Assembly: GCA_900116395.1 (NCBI GenBank)
Contig: FPAN01000005.1
Span: 1 to 64,000, forward strand
Origin: Lachnospiraceae bacterium XBD2001
GTDB lineage: Bacteria > Bacillota > Clostridia > Lachnospirales > Lachnospiraceae
Direction of reading: 5' to 3'
DNA length: 64,000 bases
The position numbers and the translations under genes are program-made. This document shows, one piece after another, positions 34,584 through 42,414 of this stretch. Within the stretch, counting starts at the first letter, position 1; each line of letters starts with the position of its first letter. The notes under the pieces are model-generated. The model had not been told where the DNA came from. It worked only from the letters and a program-made list of their open reading frames with translations, and did not search any database.

Positions 34584-35434
34584 TTCAACAACTCCTCAAT
34601 GTATAGACCGTTCTTGAACTCCCGCTTAGCAAGTTTCAATTTCGTATCAATCTCATAACTTCTTTGTACCAACGAATTCTTACATTCTTCTCGCTCCGGT
34701 CCGGATAAGTAATACTTCTCCAGGGGAACAAGCTTCTTCAAAGCTTTCTCTGTTTTTATGATGTATTGTAGCCCCAGTCTGGATGCGGATAGCGAATGAA
34801 GCGCTACATCAGCATTAATTTCGCCCTCCGCAAATTGGGACATGATATAAAACATCTTATTATCCGCTATCGGCGCAACAACCACGTCTGCCGCCTCAAT
34901 CTTCGCTACAACATTTTGGACGATACTGTTATTCTCATAGTCCCTTATAGTGCCTCTGTAATAACAAATCGCTATCATCCAGTCTAAGGAGCACTCCAAC
35001 TCTACCAGATTCAATCCTTGTTTCGAAAATCCAAATGAATATACTGCAGACTTATCATAATCACAAACAAAGGATAAAGCTTGGTTATACGTTTGTCCTA
35101 AATAGAATCCATTTCCAAAATCACAATTATTCCTTGAGCCTGTAACAGTAACTTCAGAAAGGCTTCCATTCTTGGAACCATGAAATAACACAATTCCATT
35201 CGCTTCTTTTGCCAATTCTTCTTTCACTGAATTAATCCTATATTTTTGGGCATAAATATAGGAGTATATCTTTTCATATACTTCCTCGGTCGTCACACCA
35301 CTTTTTTCTATCGCATCGAGTGTTGTACGCGAAACCTTAGTTGCCTCGGATAATTCGCGCTTATTCATGTGTTCCGCTTCGAGTATAAATCCAATAGCAT
35401 CCTTTATCTTATATTCACAATCTACCTTCAACAT
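34580..35434 (-). CDS. HTH + DUF3990 ADP-ribosyltransferase-like protein
   Basis: A 284-residue protein. Residues about 10-60 form an Xre-like helix-turn-helix (FILEAEHMNKRELSEATKVSRTTLDAIEKSG). Residues about 80-220 resemble DUF3990, an ADP-ribosyltransferase-type fold: IVLFHGSKNG, then DFGNGFYLGQTYNQALSF. So a DNA-binding module and a possible NAD-using toxin lie in one chain. A sigma-A promoter with the palindrome over its -35 box lies just upstream, fitting self-repression by the HTH. AAGGAGA precedes the ATG. Activity is inferred from fold resemblance. Confidence 0.7.
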   Translation of the reverse strand: MLKVDCEYKIKDAIGFILEAEHMNKRELSEATKVSRTTLDAIEKSGVTTEEVYEKIYSYIYAQKYRINSVKEELAKEANGIVLFHGSKNGSLSEVTVTGSRNNCDFGNGFYLGQTYNQALSFVCDYDKSAVYSFGFSKQGLNLVELECSLDWMIAICYYRGTIRDYENNSIVQNVVAKIEAADVVVAPIADNKMFYIMSQFAEGEINADVALHSLSASRLGLQYIIKTEKALKKLVPLEKYYLSGPEREECKNSLVQRSYEIDTKLKLAKREFKNGLYIEELLK

Positions 35435-35455
35435 TTCTTATCTCCTTCGCCCCCA

Positions 35456-35484
35456 ATTATATCAAACAAAAACTTGTTTGTCCA
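35456..35484 (-). promoter_or_regulatory. Promoter of the HTH-DUF3990 module
   Basis: Minus strand TGGACA (35479-35484) and TATAAT (35456-35461), 17-base spacing. The -35 box is inside palindrome copy 2. Confidence 0.75.
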
Positions 35485-35501
35485 AGTTGGACAAACAAGT
35501 T
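35471..35501. repeat. 31-bp palindrome, copy 2 (promoter side of the module)
   Basis: Identical in all 31 bases to copy 1. It covers the -35 box of the module promoter, so it is a probable operator. Confidence 0.97.
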
Positions 35502-35502
35502 T

Positions 35503-35645
35503 GGTCTCTTGACATGCCATCGATTCTTCCCATAAAAAAAGATTATTCGCTACCTCACGAATGCTCCGCTATGCCTACGCAATGAAAAAAAGAGTCGTGG
35601 GTAAGAGACCCGAGGGCCTCCGCCTTTTTGCACGAATAATCTATG
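35503..35645. other. Non-coding region with large imperfect inverted repeats
   Basis: GGTCTCTT (35503) pairs with AAGAGACC (about 35604), and AGATTATTCG (about 35541) pairs with CGAATAATCT (about 35633). No gene seen. Function unknown; it may be the scar of a mobile element next to the module. Confidence 0.45.
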
Positions 35646-35685
35646 AACACTATAGCATTTCTCACATGAAATGACGATACAAAAC

Positions 35686-35713
35686 TTGCATCCCCCTCTA
35701 CAAAGCATATAAT
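35686..35713 (+). promoter_or_regulatory. Promoter of the membrane-protein gene
   Basis: TTGCAT (35686-35691) and TATAAT (35708-35713), 16-base spacing, about 50 bases before the ATG. Confidence 0.65.
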
Positions 35714-35764
35714 GGAACCTGTCGGGCGCCAAACGCACTGGCAACAACACGAGGGGGAACAAAC

Positions 35765-36292
35765 ATGAAAAAATACTTATTATTCTTACCAACAGCATTA
35801 TACTTCTATCTATTATACGGAATCAGCCAACTGATTGATTCCTCCAGCTATTTTCCAACCGGAAGCACATTCTTAGATATCCTGCCATATCTAGTACTGA
35901 CGCTTCTTACCGCCATCACATACCTCATCGGCCTGGTCACGCTGCTGACATCCCGCGAACATACTGCAAAATCAGCAGTCATCGCCGCACTGCTGGTGAA
36001 AATCCCGCAGCTGGTACCGCTGGGACTGCTGCTCGGCGGAAGCATGGTCCTCTTATGCCTCCCACTGGGCATCCTCGGATCCATCGTCATCTGGTGTATC
36101 GTCGGATTCGTGTACTTTGCCACATCCATCGCTGAGGCCATCGCCTGCTTCAAGATGTGGAGAGCCGGACAACTGTCCTTGCCACTGGCTATCCTGTTGG
36201 GTGTATGCTCTTTCATCGTCGTGTTGGACTATATGGCACTACTGGTCATCCTGATTAAGCTCTTTGCAAAACAGCCGCAGGCGCAGGTGTAA
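35765..36292 (+). CDS. Membrane protein of unknown function (about five helices)
   Basis: A 175-residue protein that is almost wholly hydrophobic: helices at about 3-20, 37-60, 68-95, 100-125 and 140-168. No known domain recognised. AGGGGG precedes the ATG by about 7 bases and a good promoter lies upstream, so it is real. Convergent with the next gene. Confidence 0.75.
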   Translation: MKKYLLFLPTALYFYLLYGISQLIDSSSYFPTGSTFLDILPYLVLTLLTAITYLIGLVTLLTSREHTAKSAVIAALLVKIPQLVPLGLLLGGSMVLLCLPLGILGSIVIWCIVGFVYFATSIAEAIACFKMWRAGQLSLPLAILLGVCSFIVVLDYMALLVILIKLFAKQPQAQV

Positions 36293-36295
36293 TCC

Positions 36296-36637
36296 CTACT
36301 CCCACTTCTTCCACACATCCGGCTGATACCCCAGGGTGGATTGCTTCCCATTGCGCACCACCGGTGCCTTAATCACCTGCTGGTTCTCAAGAATCTTATC
36401 CACCTTGTCCTCGTCGGCAATATACTTTATCAACGCCAAGGTATCCTTATCCTTGGCATCCGGGTTAATCATATTCTCAACGCCACCATTGGCCTGAGCC
36501 ACAGAGGTAAACTCCCCCTTGCTCATGCCCTTCTCTTTCATATCAATAAACTGATACTTGATGCCACGCTCCTTGAAAAAGCGCTCCGCCTTCTTGGTAT
36601 CATTGCACTTCTTCGTGCCAAAAATCTGAATGTTCAT
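36296..36637 (-). CDS. ArsC/Spx-family thioredoxin-fold protein
   Basis: A 113-residue ArsC-like protein. KKCNDTKKAERFFKERGI carries the single N-terminal Cys of the C-x-x-T/S type (Cys11), and the end APVVRNGKQSTLGYQPDVW is the usual cis-Pro region. Members include arsenate reductases and redox regulators (YffB/Spx group); the lack of further Cys and of an ars operon speaks against arsenic resistance. It starts 2 bases after the small gene upstream. Confidence 0.85.
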   Translation of the reverse strand: MNIQIFGTKKCNDTKKAERFFKERGIKYQFIDMKEKGMSKGEFTSVAQANGGVENMINPDAKDKDTLALIKYIADEDKVDKILENQQVIKAPVVRNGKQSTLGYQPDVWKKWE

Positions 36638-36639
36638 AA

Positions 36640-36858
36640 CTACACTTCCTTATGGATCTGATTGTCCTTATCGAAAAATACCCAGTCGCCCTCGTTGATA
36701 TCCCGGGCGTACAGGTCACCATCCGGCACTTCCATGGTGATCTCATTCCCATCCTCGTCCCGCAACTGTAACAGCACCTGCTGCACATAATCCGCCGGAC
36801 GCTCCTCGCACCCGAAGTCCGCCTCCTGGATTCGCTTCACAATGTATCTCAAGATCAT
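36640..36858 (-). CDS. Small acidic protein of unknown function (72 aa)
   Basis: A 72-residue protein (MILRYIVKRIQEADFGCEERPADY..., ending DGDLYARDINEGDWVFFDKDN). The GDLYARDINEGDWV segment looks like a small beta fold. It is followed within 2 bases by the ArsC-like gene, so the two are co-translated. No family recognised. Confidence 0.65.
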   Translation of the reverse strand: MILRYIVKRIQEADFGCEERPADYVQQVLLQLRDEDGNEITMEVPDGDLYARDINEGDWVFFDKDNQIHKEV

Positions 36859-36869
36859 CGCCTCACAAA

Positions 36870-37346
36870 CTAAATAAACTTATTCCGCTTTCCGGTAAAA
36901 ATCGCCCCATACCCATAAGTCACACGCAGATATGAATACAACGCAAACGGAGCAATCATAAGAATCGCACTTACCACCAAAAAAAGGCTCTCAGAATACG
37001 GATGGATTTCAGAAAACAGTAACTGTCTCGTAAACCCGTAATAGGTATTCCCCTCATACGTAATACTGTAAAACTTCACCGTACCTTCCTTCGCATAGGA
37101 ACTCTCCACGTGCATCTGCTGCCCATCGGAAAATTCCAAGGTAATCTGATAATATAGATCCCGCTGGCGCTCCTTATAGCATTCCACTACTCGGACATCA
37201 TATTCTTGGATTGCATCCTTATTCTCTTCTATCCATCGATCCTCGGCCCCTGTGAACCTCGAAACCCAAAGGATAAACAAAAGGATTGCAATTCCATAGG
37301 TGATTACCAGAATCGTATGAATCTGTTTTAACGTAAGTCTCTTCAT
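36870..37346 (-). CDS. Two-helix membrane protein of unknown function
   Basis: A 158-residue protein with helices at about 10-28 and 120-143 and an extracellular middle part (about 30-115) rich in Tyr and charged residues. It begins 1 base after the stop of the upstream small gene, so it belongs to the same operon. No family recognised. Confidence 0.65.
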   Translation of the reverse strand: MKRLTLKQIHTILVITYGIAILLFILWVSRFTGAEDRWIEENKDAIQEYDVRVVECYKERQRDLYYQITLEFSDGQQMHVESSYAKEGTVKFYSITYEGNTYYGFTRQLLFSEIHPYSESLFLVVSAILMIAPFALYSYLRVTYGYGAIFTGKRNKFI

Positions 37347-37347
37347 C

Positions 37348-37521
37348 TTATTGCTCTAACGTATACTGCATCAGCTCGTACTTCAGCCTACTGCCCACAT
37401 CAATATCTGCGGGCAAAAGCGCACGCGCCACCAGCTTCAAATCATCAGATTCGATATCTGTACGTTTTAAATTTGCGTAGTCGCCATCGATGCTGACTAC
37501 GATGTAATACCAGGTTTCCAT
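37348..37521 (-). CDS. DUF3006-like small protein
   Basis: A 57-residue protein; IVVSIDGDYANLKRTDIE...LLPADIDVGSRLKYEL resembles DUF3006 (small beta proteins, often next to hydrolases or nucleases). ATG 37521 is chosen because AGGAGG lies 9 bases before it; longer frames would overlap the NERD gene. First of the small-gene operon downstream of NERD. Confidence 0.6.
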   Translation of the reverse strand: METWYYIVVSIDGDYANLKRTDIESDDLKLVARALLPADIDVGSRLKYELMQYTLEQ

Positions 37522-37553
37522 AGAGGCTCTCCTCCTATCAATGGGATTATCCA

Positions 37554-38492
37554 TTATTCCAAATTCTTTATATAACGACACTTCGGGAAATTACTGCAGC
37601 CATAAAATTGATTGCCAGCATTATCCCCTTTCTTTGCGGTACGAAGGATGAGTTGTCCACCGCAACGAGGACAGATTAACTCTTGCGAGCTATTAGGCTC
37701 TTCCGGTGGATTCGCAGACTCAACCGATACATCTTCCACCTTTGCTTCCGCAGCCAACTCCTCGAACTTCTTAAGATAATCTGTGCGTTCATCAACATTC
37801 ATTTTGCGGATCCATTCGCCAGTTTCTTTCATTGCTTTAAGGCTCGAGGCCACATCCGTTCTCGTACTTTTCAAGTAATTAATCAGCTGATCACTTCGAA
37901 TTACCTGTTGCTTAATTTCTTTCTTAGCAAACTTATCATTTATAACCGTTTTCGGGTTAGCAAGTACGACAATGGTCTTATTGTATTCCGTAAAATGCCT
38001 ACCCGCAATAAACTTTGTCACAAAACCTTTGTCGCTTTCCCAACAACTCTTATATACTTCCAAGTGACGTTCATTTTGAGTTATCGGACTATAAATGCCT
38101 TCCTTATACTTTCTGCCCTTGCATTCAATGGTTCTGATGAAGTCGCCTTTATTATTGATCTCAATATTGCCAAATAGATTCTTGCATTCAATAATCACAT
38201 TGACATATGGCGTAATAACAAAGAAGTCAATCTGCGCGCTTCTTCCATCCTCAGTTTTTAGAAATAGATCACGAAGAACAACCAAATCCATTCCGCTGTT
38301 CTGCAACTCGAAAAGAACACTTTCCTCACCATATATGCCAGCTTCGACAATTGTAATTTCTTTATCAATTTTCTCAGCAGCAACAGAGTTATCCGCAACC
38401 GTACTTCTAAGTTCCTGCAGCTTTTTTAAATACTCTTTTGAATCACACGAATCTTTTATAATAACTACTTCTGGTTTACTGAATAATCCCAT
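37554..38492 (-). CDS. NERD-domain nuclease-related protein with topoisomerase-type zinc finger
   Basis: A 312-residue protein. The NERD domain (about residues 50-190) has a PD-(D/E)XK-like core: GEESVLFEL, then RSAQIDFFVITPYVNVIIECKNL (Asp...Glu-x-Lys). The C-terminus (about 270-312) is a Topo-C4 zinc ribbon, CPRCGG...YGCSNFPKCRYI. The pair suggests DNA binding and cleavage. It is the last large gene of a co-directional defence-like cluster (44.5 to 37.3 kb). Confidence 0.85.
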   Translation of the reverse strand: MGLFSKPEVVIIKDSCDSKEYLKKLQELRSTVADNSVAAEKIDKEITIVEAGIYGEESVLFELQNSGMDLVVLRDLFLKTEDGRSAQIDFFVITPYVNVIIECKNLFGNIEINNKGDFIRTIECKGRKYKEGIYSPITQNERHLEVYKSCWESDKGFVTKFIAGRHFTEYNKTIVVLANPKTVINDKFAKKEIKQQVIRSDQLINYLKSTRTDVASSLKAMKETGEWIRKMNVDERTDYLKKFEELAAEAKVEDVSVESANPPEEPNSSQELICPRCGGQLILRTAKKGDNAGNQFYGCSNFPKCRYIKNLE

Positions 38493-38515
38493 AATCTTTT
38501 ATCCACACCTTATTA

Positions 38516-39295
38516 TCACTCATTAGCCATTTCATTCTTTATCATCATTGTAGAATCAAGGCCATAGTACGTTGCCAGGGCAAATACGTACCATACACAC
38601 GGTCTAGACTTTCCACTCAACCACTTTCTTACTGTCCCCTCACTCACATCCATGCGATCTGCTACTTGTTTATATGTAATACCTTTTTTAGTTAGCATTT
38701 TTTCTACATAGCTATAATTGAATACGTCCCCACTTCGTAACCTCTGTGTTTTTCCGTGCTTAAATAACACATTCTTTAGACTAGCGTATTCCGGAAATCC
38801 TGGCATGATATATTGATGAGATAGTGTATTAATCGTATAAAGCAAATGATATTTTTCCTTTTTCTTTATAAAAAGATCACTCCACTGCCCAGTATCAAGA
38901 TCAATGAAATCTACCAGATGCATCAATCCTTTATAATTATTACCATACATACCCATATAAGTCTCAGCATCAAGCTTATATGCTATATTGTAATACCTTC
39001 CTGATTGTGTTCTAGGAATATAGTTTTTCCCCAAAAAAGCCTTTATAAAGCCTTCATGTCTGTCATAATCGTATATATTCATATAGAAGCAGCATAAATA
39101 ACTTCCATTTCTCGGCTCTAATGAATGCTTTGCCTGGACTACAATACTATTCTCAATAGCATATCTGCACATTTCTTCTGCGCTCTGAATGTTTGATGGG
39201 AAAAGCATCCATTTTCCAACAAAAACTGACCCCCTCAATTCTGATTGATCATCCGAAAGATAGTATCTCCATGCCTGATTTTCTATTATCTCCAC
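38516..39295 (-). CDS. Unknown protein with C-terminal helix-turn-helix
   Basis: A 259-residue protein. The N-terminal 190 residues match nothing I recognise (VEIIENQAWRYYLSDDQSEL..., aromatic-rich). Residues about 195-245 form an Xre-like HTH (MLTKKGITYKQVADRMDVSE then GTVRKWLSGKSRP). GTG 39295 is chosen because GGAGGGG lies 6 bases before it; the frame upstream would overlap that site. It sits 23 bases before the NERD gene and may regulate the cluster. Confidence 0.7.
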   Translation of the reverse strand: MEIIENQAWRYYLSDDQSELRGSVFVGKWMLFPSNIQSAEEMCRYAIENSIVVQAKHSLEPRNGSYLCCFYMNIYDYDRHEGFIKAFLGKNYIPRTQSGRYYNIAYKLDAETYMGMYGNNYKGLMHLVDFIDLDTGQWSDLFIKKKEKYHLLYTINTLSHQYIMPGFPEYASLKNVLFKHGKTQRLRSGDVFNYSYVEKMLTKKGITYKQVADRMDVSEGTVRKWLSGKSRPCVWYVFALATYYGLDSTMMIKNEMANE

Positions 39296-39346
39296 GTTTC
39301 TCCCCTCCGGCAACTGTTATATATTGCAGAAATCCTGTTGTCCATC

Positions 39347-41956
39347 CTATTCCTTGCCACTATGATGCCGCCATCTAAAACCGCCAGATGTGGCATTCTT
39401 TCTTATCGCGTTGCTAATAGCACCTTTACTAAGCCCCATCTCTTCTGAAGCCGCTTTTACGCTCTTAAACGTTTTTATATACTCCCCATCTAAAGAAAGC
39501 TGATCCACAGGCCTGCTTGACTTCTCCGCAATCCGCAGATTCCCACAAGTTGGGCATCCCGTACCATTAATCCTATGTGAAACTGAAGCCGGATAACTTC
39601 CATGTCCCTTAGGACATATCCACCAGAATTTTTGGTGAGACGCCCCAGCGACCTGTTCCGGGATTTTATCTGTATTCTTCTCATAATCCCATTCTTTCAG
39701 AAGTTCAGGATGCAGTGTAGCCAAATCATTTCGCCCAGTTACAACAATATTGCCTGCACAAGCAGGACACCCAGCGCCTTTGCTTCTACTGTTTATAGAC
39801 GCTGGCCATTTATGTCCACACTTAGAACATATCCAATGCACCTTTACTTTGCTTCCAAATGTATAATCTTGTGGCATCTTGCTGTTTAATTCATAATCCC
39901 ATTCTTTAATCAGCAATTCATCCGTCAATGCTCGACCTTGCGCAATTAAGCTCTTCCTTTTCAGGTCAGGATTTGCCTTATCTGCACATTTTCTACATCC
40001 AGCCCCTTTATTCCTACGCGCTATAGGAGCCTTCCATCTATGCCCACACTTGGAGCAAATCCAATAAACCGATTTATTACTTCCTGGTGGCAATTCAGAC
40101 GGATGTAACCCAAGCTCATCATTTCGCTCAAAATCCCACTCTTTCAGTAAAAGTGGATCGCTGACACAGCCCTGCTTTTCAATTATTCTCTTTCTTTTCT
40201 CTTCTTTCCCAGCTTTGTAACCGCACTGGATACAACCATTCCCATCAACACTTCTATTGCGGATAGGTGCCGTCCATCTATGTCCGCAAGTATGGCATAT
40301 CCACTTTACTCGTCTGCTGCTATTAAACATGATCTCGCTGGGCACAATCCCATCGACAGAATTACTCTCATAATCCCAATCCGCTAATAAATCTGGTCTC
40401 TTAGTCTCTAAATCATTGAACCCTTTTTCGAAAACAAATCCTGCACACTTAGGACAACCAGTGTGGCTCCGCGCACGATTATATATCGGCGTATCCCAAC
40501 TATACCCACACTTTGTGCAACGCCAATAAACCGATTGAGACGAACCTGCCGCAATCATGTCTGGTTTCAGGGTTCCATTTTTCTCATAGTCCCACTCTTT
40601 TACTAGTTCTGGCGCAACTTCTTGAACCGAGTTTTTAACTGGTCCCTTTAAATATGCCAAAATCTCAAAGCGGTCCTTTGAACAATCTATGCCTAATGCA
40701 CTAATCTCTGCCCCTATATCTTGATGCGTTATTTCGCCAATCTTTTGAAGTACCGTTTCAATACCACAATTAAGTGCTTCATTTGATGGCCTATCAGGCG
40801 GTAAAAAGCAACACCAATCTGCCGGTGGAGTTTCATTTTCGTCGATTCGCTCTTCACGTACGCGAAGAAGCGTTATTCCGTGTTCTTTACATATACAATA
40901 CTTTCTTCGTTCACGCTCATATGTAGCAGGCTTCTTATGATGCCAATACACGCCATCATATTCTATTCCTACTTGAATATCTGGTATGAATACATCCAAT
41001 TCCATACTCTTGGAAAATATATCTTTATATCCATTAATCGCGTTTGGAAAAACTTGTTTTACATAATAAAACAAGGCCTGTTCAGCAAAAGAAGTCTGTC
41101 TGCCCGAATTGCATTCTGGGCATCCAGTACCATTAACACTAGTGCGATGTCCAATCGTTGCAGGATAAATATGCCCTCTTGGGCAAATCCAATAGAACTT
41201 CTTACCACTGCCAGACATAACATCCGACGGCGTAGTATCTCCATTAAGCGGCTGATACCATTCTTTTGCAATATCTGGATGAGTTGTTGCCAAATCATTT
41301 ATACCAGGAACAACTACTTTTCTTTGACAACACGCGCACTTTCTTCCATTTGCTTTGTTATAAATCTTGGCCTGATATTTGTATCCACATTTTTTACAAT
41401 GCCAATACACAGTTGCATTACTATGATCTGAATAACACTCCGGGCCTTTCTCATTCAGCTCATAGTCCCATTCTTCAAGCAACTCCGGAATAGTAATTCC
41501 CAGTTGCATATTCCTATATCTTGAATCCCAGCGCCGCTTTGTGGCGCACACCTTACAGCCGTTACCATATACACATCTATTCTTGATAGGTACGGTCCAA
41601 GTATGCCCACATTCCTTGCATTTCCAGCCTACGCGCTCGGCAGACAAAAAAGAAAAGTCTTCTGGCTTTTTGTCACCATTCACTGAATTATCCCATTCGT
41701 CTGCAATCTGAGGATACTTCGTCTTTACGTCGTTGACACCACGAACGTATCTTTTCCCATTACATACAGGGCACGATATTGATCTAGTTACTTGTTGATC
41801 TACCGTTCTTGGATATGCATGATTTTCTTTACAAGTCCACCAGACCATCTTATTAGAATGCGGTGCAACATCTTCAGGGCGCAGCTCTCCATTAAGTGTA
41901 GGATGCCATAACAACGCCACTTCTGGATATTCTGTTTTTAGGCTTACCTTGAGCAT
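39347..41956 (-). CDS. Treble-clef/zinc-ribbon repeat nuclease with NUMOD tail
   Basis: An 869-residue protein. Nine repeats of about 65 residues (DUF4379-like, EWDxxxN...WxCxxCGHxW...GCPxC) are split 4 + 5 by a Vsr-like/PD-(D/E)XK nuclease (about residues 285-430: SFAEQALFYYVKQVFP, MELDVFIPDIQVGIEYDG, VYWHHKKP, GITLLRVREER). Each repeat binds zinc by two CxxC pairs, with variants KENH and PRGH in repeats 1, 4 and 9. The last 55 residues are NUMOD1-like (DGEYIKTFKSVKAASEEMGL). Likely a DNA-binding endonuclease with a long reading head. AGGGGG precedes the ATG. Confidence 0.85.
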   Translation of the reverse strand: MLKVSLKTEYPEVALLWHPTLNGELRPEDVAPHSNKMVWWTCKENHAYPRTVDQQVTRSISCPVCNGKRYVRGVNDVKTKYPQIADEWDNSVNGDKKPEDFSFLSAERVGWKCKECGHTWTVPIKNRCVYGNGCKVCATKRRWDSRYRNMQLGITIPELLEEWDYELNEKGPECYSDHSNATVYWHCKKCGYKYQAKIYNKANGRKCACCQRKVVVPGINDLATTHPDIAKEWYQPLNGDTTPSDVMSGSGKKFYWICPRGHIYPATIGHRTSVNGTGCPECNSGRQTSFAEQALFYYVKQVFPNAINGYKDIFSKSMELDVFIPDIQVGIEYDGVYWHHKKPATYERERRKYCICKEHGITLLRVREERIDENETPPADWCCFLPPDRPSNEALNCGIETVLQKIGEITHQDIGAEISALGIDCSKDRFEILAYLKGPVKNSVQEVAPELVKEWDYEKNGTLKPDMIAAGSSQSVYWRCTKCGYSWDTPIYNRARSHTGCPKCAGFVFEKGFNDLETKRPDLLADWDYESNSVDGIVPSEIMFNSSRRVKWICHTCGHRWTAPIRNRSVDGNGCIQCGYKAGKEEKRKRIIEKQGCVSDPLLLKEWDFERNDELGLHPSELPPGSNKSVYWICSKCGHRWKAPIARRNKGAGCRKCADKANPDLKRKSLIAQGRALTDELLIKEWDYELNSKMPQDYTFGSKVKVHWICSKCGHKWPASINSRSKGAGCPACAGNIVVTGRNDLATLHPELLKEWDYEKNTDKIPEQVAGASHQKFWWICPKGHGSYPASVSHRINGTGCPTCGNLRIAEKSSRPVDQLSLDGEYIKTFKSVKAASEEMGLSKGAISNAIRKNATSGGFRWRHHSGKE

Positions 41957-41993
41957 AGCTGCGCCCCCTATTCGTTCACTGGAACCGTTGCAT

Positions 41994-42410
41994 TTACAAC
42001 ATCTTCCTCACCTTCTCAATTAACGTCACATCCGCCGGTAACCAATCCACATCATCCAACCGCTCTTTCGTCAGCCAACGAGCAGCCTCATGCTCCTTTA
42101 GCACAAGATCGCCGCTAACGATCTCGCACCAGAAACAATCCATAGAAAGATGAAATTCCGGATAATCATATTCGATGGTATCAATTAACTCACCAACAGA
42201 AATCTCCGTATCCAGTTCTTCCATAATCTCACGCTTTAATGCAGCCTGTGGTGTTTCCCCTTCTTCAATCTTTCCACCAGGGAATTCCCACCAGCCCTTG
42301 TAGTCTCCATATCCGCGTTCCGTTGCAAATACAACAAATTCACCATCCTTATTCATCGACCGAATTACGGCAGCAACCACTCGGACTATATGCTTACAAT
42401 CTTCTGACAT
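41994..42410 (-). CDS. MutT-like Nudix hydrolase
   Basis: A 138-residue pyrophosphohydrolase with a complete Nudix box, GGKIEEGETPQAALKREIME then ELDTEI (about residues 45-70), and EFPGGK before it as in 8-oxo-dGTP diphosphatases. ATG 42410 follows GAGGAAA; it starts 4 bases after the DUF2075 stop, so the two are coupled. Near a defence-like ATPase it might act on a nucleotide signal or pool rather than in repair. Confidence 0.9.
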   Translation of the reverse strand: MSEDCKHIVRVVAAVIRSMNKDGEFVVFATERGYGDYKGWWEFPGGKIEEGETPQAALKREIMEELDTEISVGELIDTIEYDYPEFHLSMDCFWCEIVSGDLVLKEHEAARWLTKERLDDVDWLPADVTLIEKVRKML

Positions 42411-42414
42411 ATTC

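Noticed and set aside
36296-36637. Arsenate resistance gene arsC
   Set aside because: Only one Cys motif, no arsR/arsB neighbours; the broader ArsC/Spx fold is all that can be claimed.
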